A stretch of DNA of 64,000 nt, taken from positions 212,521,376 through 212,585,375 of the forward strand of contig CM070873.1 of NCBI GenBank assembly GCA_036365515.1, given 5' to 3'. Made by a program: the position numbers and the translations under genes. The notes below the pieces were generated by a model. It was not told the DNA's origin. It saw nothing but the letters and a program-made list of their open reading frames with translations, and did not search any database. Every line of letters begins with the position of its first letter. The first letter of the stretch is position 1. Shown in pieces: positions 43,703-54,975 of this stretch. The DNA is from Torymus aiolomorphi (Eukaryota; Arthropoda; Insecta; Hymenoptera; Torymidae).

Positions 43703-44626
43703 GAGGTAGCTTGCATGTATGACGTGACTGTTACTCAAATTTAAAGTTGTAAAAAATAAGATGGAGGTAAATGAAAGGATTTGAAGAAGGGATTTTAGGA
43801 ATATTAAGATTAACAAATTGTATTACATTAAATATTTATTTAAAAAATAAAAACTTGAAAACTAATACAATGTAATAATATAACATACGATTCTTACATT
43901 ATAAAGTGACGGACAAGTTTGGTTCTCAAAAAATAAATAAGAAGACTTAAAACTAATACATGTTTAATGTTATCTTAAAATCGAGATAAAAAAATACTGT
44001 TACAACTATGAAACTGATGTAGGCCTTATTTTTAATATGATATGAAGTTTTATAAGATATTTATTATAAAATAAAAAACTATTAAAAAATTTAAACTGAT
44101 CATTTTAAAAAGAAAAAAAAAACTTAAAATTTAATATAGAGTAATACAATATATAATTCTTAAATTATAAAAGTGGCTGACAAGTTGAAAAATCGAGATT
44201 AAAAATACTGTTATAGGCATGAATGTGATTTGCGACAGTCCCTATAATCGCTTCTTATCTTTATCCCTTAGCGAGATATGGGTAAAAGAAAGTAATAGAG
44301 TTACGTAGAATATTCATGAAGTTTATTAAACATAATTTTTATAAGTTTCACGTAATATAGGATATTCATAAAGTTTATTGAACATAATTTTTACAAGTTT
44401 CGTGTAAGTTTTTCATATTATATTAGCATTAAGCGTATATTGTATACAATCTCTTCTTAAAGGTGGATCGCTCCAGCGATGACTTATTATCATGATAATA
44501 TTTTATGAGCAATAGTATATTCTTATGTGCTCAATTTTCGTTGTAAGCAAGTCTATGATGTGGACATAGTTGCTCCAACACATCAAACTTGAGTCTCTAT
44601 AGTGATGGGTAGCGCATATACTCTAT

Positions 44627-45665
44627 AGCATAAAAAAGGTGTTAGTCTGTGGCATAAAAAAGGTGTTACTCTATGACATAAAAAAGGTGTTACTCTATGA
44701 CATAAAAAGGTGTCACTCTATGACATAAAAAAGATGTCAATCTATGACATAAAAAAGGTGTTACTCTATGACATAAAAAAGGTGTCACTCTATGACATAA
44801 AAAAGATGTCACTCTATGACATAGAAAAAGGTGTTACTCTATAGCATAAAAATGGTGTTACTCTATGACATAAAAAAGGTGTCACTCTATGACATAAAAA
44901 AGCTGTTACTCTATAACATAAAAAAGTGTTACTCTATGACATAAAATAGGTGTTACTCTATGACATAAAATGATGTTACTCTATAACATAAAAAAGATGT
45001 CACTCTATGACATAAAAAAGGTGTTACTCTATGACATAAAAAAGGGGTCACTCTATGACATAAAAAAGATGTCACTCTATGACATAAAAAAGGTGTTACT
45101 CTATAGCATAAATAAGGTGTTACTCTATAACATAAAAAAGTGTTACTCTATGACATAAAAAAGGTGTTACTCTATGACATAAAAAATATGTTACTCTATA
45201 ACATAAGAAAGATGTCACTCTATGACATAAAAAAGGCGTTACTCTATGACATAAAAAAGGTGTCACTCTATGACATAAAAAAGATGTTACTCTATGACGT
45301 AGAAAAAAGGTGTTACTCTATAGCATAAGAAAGGTGTTACTCTATGACATAAAAAACGTGTTACTCTATGACATAAAAACGCTGTTACTCTATAACATAA
45401 CCAAGTGTTACTCTATGACATAAAAAAGGTGCCACTCTATGAGATAAAAAAAAGGTGTTACTCTATAGCATAAATAAGGTGTTACTCTATAACATTAAAA
45501 AGGTGTTACTCTATGACATAAAAAGGTGTCACTCTATGTCATAAAAAAGGTGTTACTCTATAGCATAAATAAGGTGTTACTCTATAACATTAAAATGGTG
45601 TTACTCTATGACATAAAAAAGGTGTCACTCTATGACATAAAAAAGGTGTTACTCTATAGCACTAA
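44627..45665 (+). repeat. 24-bp minisatellite, ~43 units (left arm)
   Basis: Unit GGTGTTACTCTATGACATAAAAAA with TT/TC, GAC/AGC/AAC variants and small A-run changes. It ends about 150 bp before the promoter of the Polinton gene. Repetitive ORFs (such as 44970-45158) read YDIKKVLL and are not genes. The right-arm counterpart is 48725-49256 plus 50164-50430. Confidence 0.92.
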
Positions 45666-45722
45666 AAAAGTATAAAAAGGCGCAATTCTACAATATAAAA
45701 GTTGTCATTCTACGGCTAATGT

Positions 45723-45789
<67 letters not shown>

Positions 45790-45813
45790 AAGTGTTGCTC
45801 TATGGCATAAAAG

Positions 45814-45848
45814 TATAAAAAGGATGTTGGCTGTATATTTATTCAGTT
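45814..45848 (+). promoter_or_regulatory. TATA box and initiator of the left-arm gene
   Basis: TATAAAAAGG at 45814-45823 and TCAGTT at 45843-45848, with the initiator A 31 bases after the first T of the TATA box. This is the classic arthropod core-promoter spacing, and the ATG follows at 45874. The same pair occurs on the minus strand in the right arm (48578-48587 and 48553-48558). Confidence 0.75.
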
Positions 45849-45873
45849 GATACTTAACTATTGAAGCATAAAC

Positions 45874-46937
45874 ATGGCAAACATGGCAAACGCTCAGGAC
45901 GTTATTAGCAAATTTCAGGATGCCATAGTACAAAAATCACAGTCTTTATTAGGTTCGACAAAGAGTGCTGAGTTTTTCAATACAGCTGATGATATGGAAA
46001 CTTCTGAAATCAATCCATCTTATATGACACCTGGCCATAATAAAATTGCTAGCTCCAATAATTATAAATTTGCAAATCTAGTCAAGAAATTTGTAACGAA
46101 ATTAAACGGAAATTCTAGAAGATATCTCGATAATATTTATGGCGTTTACAAACGAGGAAATTTACTTATAATCGGAAATTCTCCAATAAAGTTTGAAGGT
46201 GACTTTGTTCACGTAAACGAGCGGAACTATCGTTTGTCTATAGGATTACTGCAGTTACTATTCAAAAAACTTCCAGATGAAAGTCTTATCAATTCGGATG
46301 ATTTGGATAATTATCGTATGATTCTTGAAGTATCGAGCGCTCATAAAAAGCACTATTGCGTGAATAAGTCGATTCGAAAACTTAAGAGTAAGAAATTTTA
46401 TAATTTTACTGCTCCAATGTTTGAAAAGTCATCTGTAAAAAATGGCCCGTCATTATCTCGAGAAGATAATGTTAACGAAGTTGAAAACGTAAAATGGTTA
46501 AGCAAACTAATTCAGTAGCAGCGAAAAAGATGTTTGAACCAATAGTCAATCCTCTAAAGAAGCCCATAACTGCTGATTCAGATACTCGAATTGATTTAGA
46601 TCTTCCAACTTCTAAGGATACCGATAATTATTACGAAGCTGATCATTTTGGTGAAGTTGCATCAGATTCTTCAACCAATCAATATTCACCGAAAAGCTTT
46701 CGTGATCAAGGAGCGCTGGAGCGCTCTGAAGGCATTAACTTTATTAGTTCGAGATATCAACGTGAAAAGTGGACTAGTGACGAAGAAGAAGAAGAAGTTA
46801 CAAATGTTACAACTGCCTATGAACTCGACGTCTGGGATGATCCTAACAAATTAGTTGATCGCTTTCGAGTACTCATTGCTGAACAAAACATGGGAATAAG
46901 AGCTAAATATGATGAAATCCATTTTATTCTTACTTAG
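45874..46937 (+). pseudogene. Polinton WDDPN-type uncharacterised protein, left-arm copy, broken
   Basis: Starts MANMANAQDVISKFQDA. The first frame runs to about 46518 with family features (DNIYGVYKRGNLLIIGNSP, LLQLLFKKLPDESL, DDLDNYRMILEVSSAHKKHY). It then fails because a 13-base stretch present in the right arm is missing at about 46492. The second frame (46494-46937) holds the acidic middle and the conserved C-terminal VWDDPNKLVDRFRVLIAEQ. That C-terminal block marks a protein found beside polymerase and capsid genes in many insect Polintons; its function is unknown to me. A four-base insertion near 46930 brings in TAG and removes the last ten codons. Confidence 0.72.
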
Positions 46938-46974
46938 TGAACTTCGCAATGCTAGTATCATAAATTTAAAAAAT

Positions 46975-47139
46975 GGCGACACCATCTATAATACCACTCT
47001 GGGGCAACAGGCTAAAACAATAATAATAGGATTTGTCGATAATGAGGCGTTCAATGGCAATCGCACATTTAACCCGGTTAATTTTCAACACTTTTCAAGA
47101 AATAATGGACTCTGGGGTTATAGATTCTATGTCGGTTGA
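46975..47139 (+). pseudogene. fragment of a Polinton major capsid protein gene
   Basis: Encodes GDTIYNTTLGQQAKTIIIGF...NRTFNPVNFQHF, clearly aligned with residues 278-318 of the Polinton 1 capsid protein (GDTIDNAILGQLPKRIIIGF, NRTFNPFNFQHF) but with many substitutions, so it comes from another lineage. It ends within about 45 codons and lacks the rest of the gene. It fills the start of the unpaired core between the arms and follows the WDDPN gene on the same strand. Confidence 0.82.
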
Positions 47140-47414
47140 TATAAACCCCCATATACGTACTAGAAGTTTATGTACACCGGTGACCATAACTTTTTTTTGT
47201 TGCCATAAACCCCAATTTTTTCACACACACACACACACACACACACATGCATATTATAAATAAAATATTGGGAAATAAATAAAGTAAAACTATTATTTTT
47301 ATTATGCGTTTATTTATTTATTTAAATTTTACACATCTGATTTGCTTATCCAACTATTGTGTGATTTGTCAAATATAACCATTTAACCATTGTCAACATT
47401 TTTAGCCAATATAT
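47140..47414. other. core of Polinton 2, remainder
   Basis: Non-coding: a (CA)n tract (about 47222-47246), AATAAA-type words near 47260-47280 and AT-rich sequence. This part has no inverted partner. Confidence 0.6.
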
Positions 47415-47422
47415 CCATTTTT

Positions 47423-48527
47423 TTAATTTATGATACTAGCATTGCGAAGTTCACTAAGAATAAAATGGATTTCATCATATTTAGCTCTTATTCCCATGTT
47501 TTGTTCAGCAATGAGTACTCGAAAGCGATCAACTAATTTGTTAGGATCATCCCAGACCTCGAGTTCATAGGCAGTTGTAAGATTTGTTAACTTCTTCTTC
47601 TTCTTCGTCACTAGTCCACTTTTCACGTTGATATCTCGAACTAATAAAGTTAATGCCTTCAGAGCGCTCCAGCGCTCCTTGATCACGAAAGCTTTTCGGT
47701 GAATATTCATTGGTTGAAGAATCTGATGCAACTTCACCAAAATGATCAGCTTCGTAATAATTATCGGTATCGTTAGAAGTTGGAAGATCTAAATCAATTC
47801 GAATATCTGAATCAACAGTTATGGGCTTCTTTAGAGGATTGACTATTGGTTCAATCATCTTTTTCGCTGCTACTAAATTAGTTTGCTTAACCATTTTACG
47901 TTTCTCTTTTACGTTTTCAACTTCGTTAACATTATCTTCTCGAGATAATGACGGGCCATTTTTTACAGATGACTTTTCAAACATTGGAGCAATAAAATTA
48001 TAAAATTTCTTACTCTTAGGTTTTCGAATCGACTCATTCACGCAATAGTGCTTTTTATGAGCGCTCGAAACTTCAAGAATCATACGATAATTATCCAAAT
48101 CATCCGAATTGATAAGACTTTCATCTGGAAGTTTTTTGAATAGTAACTGCAGTAATCCTATAGACAAACGATAGTTCCGCTCGTTTACGTGAACAAAGTC
48201 ACCTTCAAACTTTATTGGAGAATTTCCGATCATAAGTAAATTTTCTCGCTTGTAAACGCCATAAATATTATCGAGATCTCTCCTAGAATTTCCGTTTAAT
48301 TTCGTTACAAATTTCTTGACTAGAATTGCAAATTTATAATTATTGGAGCAAGCAATTTTATTATGGCCAGGTGTCATATAAGATGGATTGATTTCAGAAG
48401 TTTCCATATCATCAGCTGCATTGAAAAACTCAGCACTATTTGTCAAACTTAATAAAGGCTGTGATTTTTGTACTATGGCATCCTGAAATTTGCTAATAAC
48501 ATCCTGAGCGTTTGCCATGTTTGCCAT
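47423..48527 (-). pseudogene. Polinton WDDPN-type uncharacterised protein, right-arm copy, broken
   Basis: Starts MANMANAQDVISKFQDA at 48527, with the same TATA/initiator pair upstream. The frame stays open through the region where the left copy is broken (EKRKMVKQTNLV) and on through the acidic middle to the DEEEEE stretch. One extra base at about 47588 then shifts it to a stop at 47565. The conserved C-terminus (VWDDPNKLVDRF...SELRNASIIN) is intact in the next frame down to 47423. The two arms therefore carry complementary lesions. AT-rich codon use contrasts with Polinton 1 genes. Confidence 0.75.
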
Positions 48528-48614
48528 GTTTATGCTTCAATAGTTAAGTATCAACTGAATAAATATACAGCCAACATCCTTTTTATACTTTTATGCCATA
48601 GAGCAACACATTTA

Positions 48615-48667
<53 letters not shown>

Positions 48668-48724
48668 TTAGTCGTAGAATGACAACTTTTATATTCTAGA
48701 ATGGCGCCTTTTTATACTTTTTTA

Positions 48725-49256
48725 TTGCTATAGAGTAACACCTTTTTTATGTCATAGAGTGACACCTTTTCTATGTTATAGAGTAATACTTTTTTATGTT
48801 ATAGAGTAACAGCTTTTTTATGTTATAGAGTAACACCTTTTTAATGTTATAGAGTAACACCTTATTTATGCTATAGAGTAACACCTTTTTTATGTCATAG
48901 CGTGACATCTTTTTTATGTCATAGAGTAACACCTTTTTTATGTCATAGAGTAACACTTTTTTATGTCATAGAGTAACACCTTTTTTATGTCATAGAATAA
49001 CACTTGTTTATGTTATAGAGTAACAACTTATTTATGCTATAGAGTAACACCTTTTTTATGTCACAGAGTGACAGAGTGACATCTTTTTCATGTCACAGAG
49101 TGACCCCTTTTTTATATCATAGAGTAACACCTTTTTTATGTCATAGAGTGACATCTTTTTTATGTTATAGAGTAACATCTTTTTTATGTCATAGAGTAAC
49201 ACCTATTTTATGTCATAGAGTAACACTTCTTTATGTTATAGAGTAACAGCTTTTTT
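48725..49256 (-). repeat. 24-bp minisatellite, right arm part 1 (part 2: 50164-50430)
   Basis: Reverse complement of the left-arm unit (ATAGAGTAACACCTTTTTTATG). The array is cut in two by the solo LTR at 49261-50163 and resumes on the far side. It is shorter in total than the left array. Confidence 0.9.
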
Positions 49257-49260
49257 ATGT

Positions 49261-50163
49261 TGTCACGATATGACCTATCTCATTCATTTTCTCTCCAATT
49301 AATTTAATAAAAGGAAGAGAATGAAACTAATGAGATCACGCAAATTCCTCCCTGGTGATGAGTCGCGGTTACCAAAAAGATCGAGACAACTCCAATAACA
49401 AAGCCATAAAACTTGAGGTGTCGGATGACTGCCGTCGGCGCGGAGCACAAAAGCGAGATGCGCTATCAGCTCCAGAACTAGCGCTGATAGTGCTTGAACG
49501 CGGTAACGAACATGCCCGTGATTTATGGCCCTGCGTGCATCGATATCGGCCTCCGAACTATAGGAGATCAATATCGTAGCATAAGGTGGGGACCCAGGTA
49601 CTTCACACCTAAATAAATGGAGGAACCATCCGGAAAGCAGAGAGAGTATCGTTAGACCGGACCAGATAATCATGCTCGTAGATACGAGCCCGGGAAACTC
49701 CGACAGTTCATTGTAGAGGGCAGCGGCCCTCAGTTTAAGTTTTGCCCGCTAAGAGTGCAGCCCGGTTTTTCATAAAACAAATCGTTCGTTAGAGTAGTAG
49801 TTATTGTAAAGCAGCACTAATTTTTGTGACGAATAAATATAAGTGATTACAAGGAGTGTAGTATTAAACGAGAGTTCCAACCAGAGAAAGAGGTAGAGAG
49901 ATATTGTAAACCCTAGGACAACAAATAAATAAACAACTATACAAAGTAAGTCATTTAAAAGGTTATTTATTTAAATAAAACATTTTTCCTGTCACTAGAC
50001 TCTCGAGTCTGGACGAAATCATATCCATCCTCCTAGCCTTCTCACGCCACGCTAAAAGATAATCCACTTGCGTAAACCGCTCGGCGCAAAGTGGAAGTTG
50101 CGCGCTCTCGATAATAAAGACGAATTAGATAAATAATTAAAGTTTTCATTTCGGGACGTCACA
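49261..50163. mobile_element. solo LTR of a Ty3/Gypsy- or Bel-type retrotransposon
   Basis: A 903-bp unit beginning TGTCACGATATGACC and ending CGGGACGTCACA, flanked by a 4-bp duplication ATGT (49257-49260 and 50164-50167). The body includes AATAAA-type signals (about 49833, 49924). No internal gag-pol sequence, primer site or second LTR is present, so it is a solo LTR left by recombination. A short-lived ORF pair (49299-49673 minus, 49355-49579 plus) is incidental. Confidence 0.82.
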
Positions 50164-51363
50164 ATGTCATAGAGTGACACCTTTTTTATGTCATAGAGTG
50201 ACACCTTTTTTATGTCATAGAGTAACACATTTTTTATGCTATAGAGTAACACCTTTTTTTATGTCATAAAGTGACACCTTTTTTATGTCATAGAGTAACA
50301 CCTTTTTTATGTCATAGAGTGACATTTTTTATGTCATAGAGTGACACCTTTTTATGTCACAGGGTAACACCTTTTTTATGTCATAGAGTAACACCTTTTT
50401 TATGCCATAGAGTAACACCTTTTTTATGCTATAGAGTATATGCGCTACCCATCACTATAGAGACTCAAGTTTGATGTGTTGGAGCAACTATTTCCACATC
50501 ATAGACTTGCTTACAAGGAAAACTGTGCACATAAGAATATACTATTACTCATAAAATATTATCATGATAATAAGTCATCGCTGGAGCGATCCACCTTTAT
50601 GAAGAGATTGTATACAATATACGCTTAATGCTAATATAATATGAAAAACTTACACGAAACTTGTAAAAATTATGTTCAATAAACTTTATGAATATCCTAT
50701 ATTACGTGAAACTTATAAAAATTATGTTTAATAAACTTCATGAATATTCTACGTAACTCTATTACTTTCTTTTACCCATATCTCGCTAAGGGATAAAGAT
50801 AAGAAGCGATTATAGGGACTGTCGCAAATCACATTCATGCCTATAACAGTATTTTTAATCTCGATTTTTCAACTTGTCAGCCACTTTTATAATTTAAGAA
50901 TTATATATTGTATTACTCTATATTAAATTTTAAGTTTTTTTTTTCTTTTTAAAATGATCGGTTTAAATTTTTTAATAGTTTTTTATTTTATAATAAATAT
51001 CTTATAAAATTTCATATCATATTAAAAATAAGGCATACATCAGTTTCATAGTTGTAACAGTATTTTTTTATCTCGATTTTAAGATAACATTAAACATGTA
51101 TTAGTTTTAAGTCTTCTTATTTATTTTTTGAGAACCAAACTTGTCCGTCACTTTATAATGTAAGAATCGTATGTTATATTATTACATTGTATTAGTTTTC
51201 AAGTTTTTATTTTTTAAATAAACATTTAATGTAATACAATTTGTTAATCTTAATATTCCTAAAATCCCTTCTTCAAATCCTTTCATTTACCTCCATCTTA
51301 TTTTTTACAACTTTAAATTTGAGTAACAGTCACGTCATACATGCAAGCTACCTCGAAAACCCC

Positions 51364-51398
<35 letters not shown>

Positions 51399-52114
51399 TT
51401 CTCGGTAGCTTTTAGAAACAATGGGGACCATTGACATGGATATACCTTTAAAACTGCGTTGTGTGTATGTGAATTATTTATAAACATTAATAAACTCCTA
51501 CCAGTCATACTTTATGCAATACACATGCTGAGATTTTATACATATTAAACTGAAATAAATGGAAATTGTGTTTAGGTCTACAGCTCGCGCATGGCTAACT
51601 CCATTGGTACTGTCAATTAAAATTTTTATTAATAATTTAAACATTTTTATTAATAATTTAAAAATATTTTGATCGGGCGGCAAGATGCGATGAGATGGAG
51701 CACACGCGCAAGATGATATTCGTACCAGAAGGCATGTTTCAACCTGCACATCATGCGATGACGTCTAGCATATCGTCGGAGTTTGCGTCAGCGTCCACCC
51801 CGTGAGCACATTTTCTTCGGAAGATTACTGAGATTTAAAATACACATCTTATGAAAGAAGGGTGGGCATCGAAAAGACTAACGGCACTATACACGCACTC
51901 CAGATGTGAAAAAGGAACAACTCTCCGTCAAACGTGCACGTACGTGCATGGATCAGCGTCGTAAAAATACTACCTTATTGACACATGAAACACACTCGAG
52001 ATAAAAACTATACATCCTGTTGTGTCGGGCCAACCGAGTTTACAGTTCAGTATGCTATAGCCGAAATATACTTACTGAGTTAGTCACATCATACATGCAA
52101 GCCACCTCGAAAAT

Positions 52115-52188
<74 letters not shown>

Positions 52189-53131
52189 CTCTAGCTCTAT
52201 CCCTCTCGCTCTTTCTCTCACTCGCTCTCTCGCGATAAATATCTTACTATAGGGACGATAGACTAATGCCCGCAAAATACTCATACCAGAAGGCACGTTT
52301 CAACCTGCACAGCATGCGATGACGTCACCCGTGTCGGGGTTGCTGCATGGCAAGAGTGAAATACTTTTCGTCTTGCCTTTTTTGTATGGGCCACTTCAAT
52401 AAGTATTATATCTAGGGTTTCCATCGACGCCGTCACTCTTATCGTTTGTATATACAGTTAACCAAAACAGTATTTCGATTTACCGGGTAAAATTCTATGA
52501 TATACTATTAAGTTTTATGAGTCATTGTCAGGAAACGATTGCAAGGAGAACGCAATTGAAATACTCTGGAGTTCTTAGAATTAATAGCGATAAGGCAACT
52601 ACGAATATCGGAACAACGAAGAGATGCGATAGTTCAGCATGCTATAGCCGAAATACACTTACTGAGTTAGAGCCACATCAAAATGCGGGCCACCTCGAAA
52701 AAATAAACGCGCGGTAAATATCTTACCAGCGACGATAGACTAATGCCCGCGAAAGTCAGCTCATCAACACGGTAAATATACTTACACGCGGTGTATGCTA
52801 ATGACCGCGGAAATCAGCTAGCCACCGCGGTAATTTGCTCATCTCCGCGCGAATCAGCTCATCCCCGCGGTCGTCCAGCTTGTCACCGCGGTAAGATGCT
52901 AGTCCGCGCGCGCGCGCCGCCGCCGTCGCCCGCCGTCGGGTAAAAATCATGCAAAAATGTGATAAAATACGGATAATTTTTATTTGATGACGTCATTACA
53001 AATGGAAGGGTAGAAGCTTCTCGAAAGTGGGCGGAGATTCACCTGCCCGTCTCAACCTATCAGAACGCTACACAGGTCGGCCGGTGGCCGAGTTGGGGGG
53101 GGGGGGGCAGAACCGGCCTAGTTATACTACT

Positions 53132-53767
53132 GTCAAACAACATTAGCTTTGAAATGTATCGGGCAGATCACTACGTTATTTGTTGTTAGAGAGTTTCCAA
53201 CAATCCCTCGAGAAAAGCACAGGCTGAGCTTGTTCTATGAGTCTTCAAAAAACTTCACCAGCTCTAATTAGATTTTCAACTAGATAGATGATCTCTTCTA
53301 TTAAAATGACAATTTTCTTATTTTCTTTGAAGAACTAATTTTTAAAAACTTGTATTCTAATCAAACTAATTCTTTCATTTTCATAATACTTTTTTCGCAC
53401 TTTCTGTGCAATACCGTCTAAAACATCTTAGTTATAGCTCCCAACAGCTTTTGTCACATTTTCAAGATCTATTGAATGTATACGAATTGGAGAATGAAAT
53501 CAGGATATTTCTACATTATTTTCTTGTAGGTCGTGCTTGTAGATTTACATTTCTTCAGGCAGTTGTTTATAATATGCAGAAGTAGGTTTTTCTACCACCA
53601 ACAATATATAGTCAAACAACATTAGCTTTGAAATGTATCAGGCAGATCACTACGTTATTTGTTATTATAGAGAATTTCCAGCAATCCCTCGAGAAAAGCA
53701 CAGGTTGAGCTTGTTCCATGAGTCTTCAAAAAACTTTAATATGATCTCCAACTAGATAGATGATTTT
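53132..53767 (-). repeat. right flank of Polinton 2 (inverted ~475-bp repeat family)
   Basis: Starts with the right target duplication GTCAAA. It continues as the inverse of 22775 down to 22445 and then of 22120 down to about 21840. The Copia-type LTR is absent here, which gives the empty site for that insertion. Confidence 0.8.
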
Positions 53768-54640
53768 TAAAGAAAACTATGAAATTAACTATTCACTTTG
53801 TAAATTTACTAAAAATTTTAGTAAATTTACCAATGCTAAAATAATATACAATTGAAGTAGTAAAATAACTATGACCGTAAAATACTAACGAAACGGTAAT
53901 TTTCATAAAAGATACAGGAACTTTCGTATTCTTTTTGTGAAATTACGTCATTGAATGTGGGTCGGATTATTACCTATTTCCAATGTTGTAATTTTACAAA
54001 ATAATTTTTTACAGTGTATATGTGTGAAATTTCACAAAGAAAATATAATTTGAATTAAAGGTTATTTAGGAATTTTAAAAGGTTTTGTCGATAATATTAC
54101 AATCAATTATTTTATTTATTTTTCACACATAATTTAAAAAAAAAAATCATACCTATTATTTTATTCATATTTTATACATAATTTAAAAATTAATAATTTT
54201 TAATGTTCATAAATGAATTTAATTATAATTATGCCATAAATTGTTGCAAAAATGATAAATTTTGTTATTAAAAATTCATTAAAGGAATAAGAAAATTAAG
54301 TTTGAGGAAGCCACGTGCCAATGAATTGGCAGCGGTTTTTTTCATGTCTACATGACTCCCTTACATGCGTGGACCTCATATCCCCCGGCTACTTGGATTT
54401 AAAATTGTTTTAATGGTCTTGCTTATTGTTGCACGTCTACGTAATTCCCTAACATGCGCGGACCTCATATCCCTCGCCTACTAGGGTTTAAAAATTATTT
54501 AAATAATCGTTTTTATGTATATATCAACTCCCTTGGCTACATTTGTATTTTTTTGACAATATTTGTACTTTTTCAAGCAATTCAGAATTTCATTACGAAA
54601 ATCCTCCCCTTAACGGGGTGGCATATAATAGTCCTATCAT
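53768..54640. other. AT-rich, dispersed repeat pieces
   Basis: 53770-53960 echoes the 2430-2690 repeat (AAATTTACTAAAAATTTTAGTAAA). 54345-54480 holds a duplicated CGTGGACCTCATATCCC segment. No gene seen. Confidence 0.5.
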
Positions 54641-54644
54641 TACC

Positions 54645-54975
54645 GACCGAGCAATTGACACAATTTCAAGCTTATTAAAAAGAAAAATACGTAAAATCAC
54701 AAAAAATCAAGAGAACACTTCGCTGTGGTTTTGAACGTTCAATCACCCAGTAAAAGTTTGGAGTCGAAATATCAAGTTGTTTTTGCAAAAACTTTGAACG
54801 AAACCGAATTTTGTTTTGTTCAAAGTTTTTGCAAAAACCACTTAATATTTCGACTTCAAACTTTTACTGGGTGATAGAACGTTCAAAACCACAGCGAAGT
54901 ATTCTCTTGATTTTTTGAGATTTTGCGTATTTTATTTTTAATAAGCTTGAAACTGTGCCAATTGCTCAGTCGGTA
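54645..54975. mobile_element. palindromic element, ~148-bp arms
   Basis: Arms at about 54645-54793 and 54826-54975 are inverted repeats (ACCGAGCAATTGACAC at the outer end, CCCAGTAAAAGTTTGGAG at the inner), with a loop of about 32 bases that is itself partly paired (CAAAGTTTTTGCAAAAAC). ORFs on either side ending LPTEQL.QFQAY come from the arms. Confidence 0.8.

Larger units (their letters stand above)
41928..46976 (+). repeat. left arm of Polinton 2
   Basis: In order: outer TIR with a poly-C run; CCGCGG minisatellite (42120-42360); mirrored short ORFs (42347-42547 minus, 43282-43533 plus), conserved only because the arms match; two (GA)n tracts (about 42860-42917, 43621-43697); AT-rich spacer to 44600; the 24-bp array; a (GT)n tract (45721-45786); promoter and gene. 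Confidence 0.85.
41928..53131. mobile_element. Polinton-type element 2, giant inverted repeat derivative
   Basis: 11,204 bp with ends AGTAGTATAACTAGG...CCTAGTTATACTACT, the same AGTAGTA start as Polinton 1, and a perfect 6-bp target duplication GTCAAA (41922-41927 and 53132-53137). The uninterrupted site survives near 22.77 kb. Left arm 41928-46976 and right arm 47415-53131 are inverted copies, leaving a 438-bp core with a capsid-gene fragment. The right arm is longer mainly because of a solo LTR. Contents are Polinton-derived but no polymerase, integrase or protease was seen, so it is non-autonomous. Confidence 0.88.
47415..53131 (-). repeat. right arm of Polinton 2
   Basis: Inverted copy of the left arm in the same order, with its own (CA)n tract (48617-48664), shorter (CT)n tracts (51360-51402, 52115-52192), the split 24-bp array and the mirrored short ORFs (51498-51749 minus, 52517-52717 plus). 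Removing the solo LTR brings the arm to about 4.8 kb, close to the left arm. Confidence 0.85.

Noticed and set aside
44627..45665. CRISPR-like array
   Set aside because: Units are contiguous 24-bp repeats with no unique spacers, in a eukaryotic transposon; it is a minisatellite.
41928..53131. Palindrome as a pure assembly artefact
   Set aside because: Not fully excluded, but the arms differ by many independent indels, one holds a solo LTR with its own target duplication, and the 6-bp target duplication and empty site fit a real insertion.
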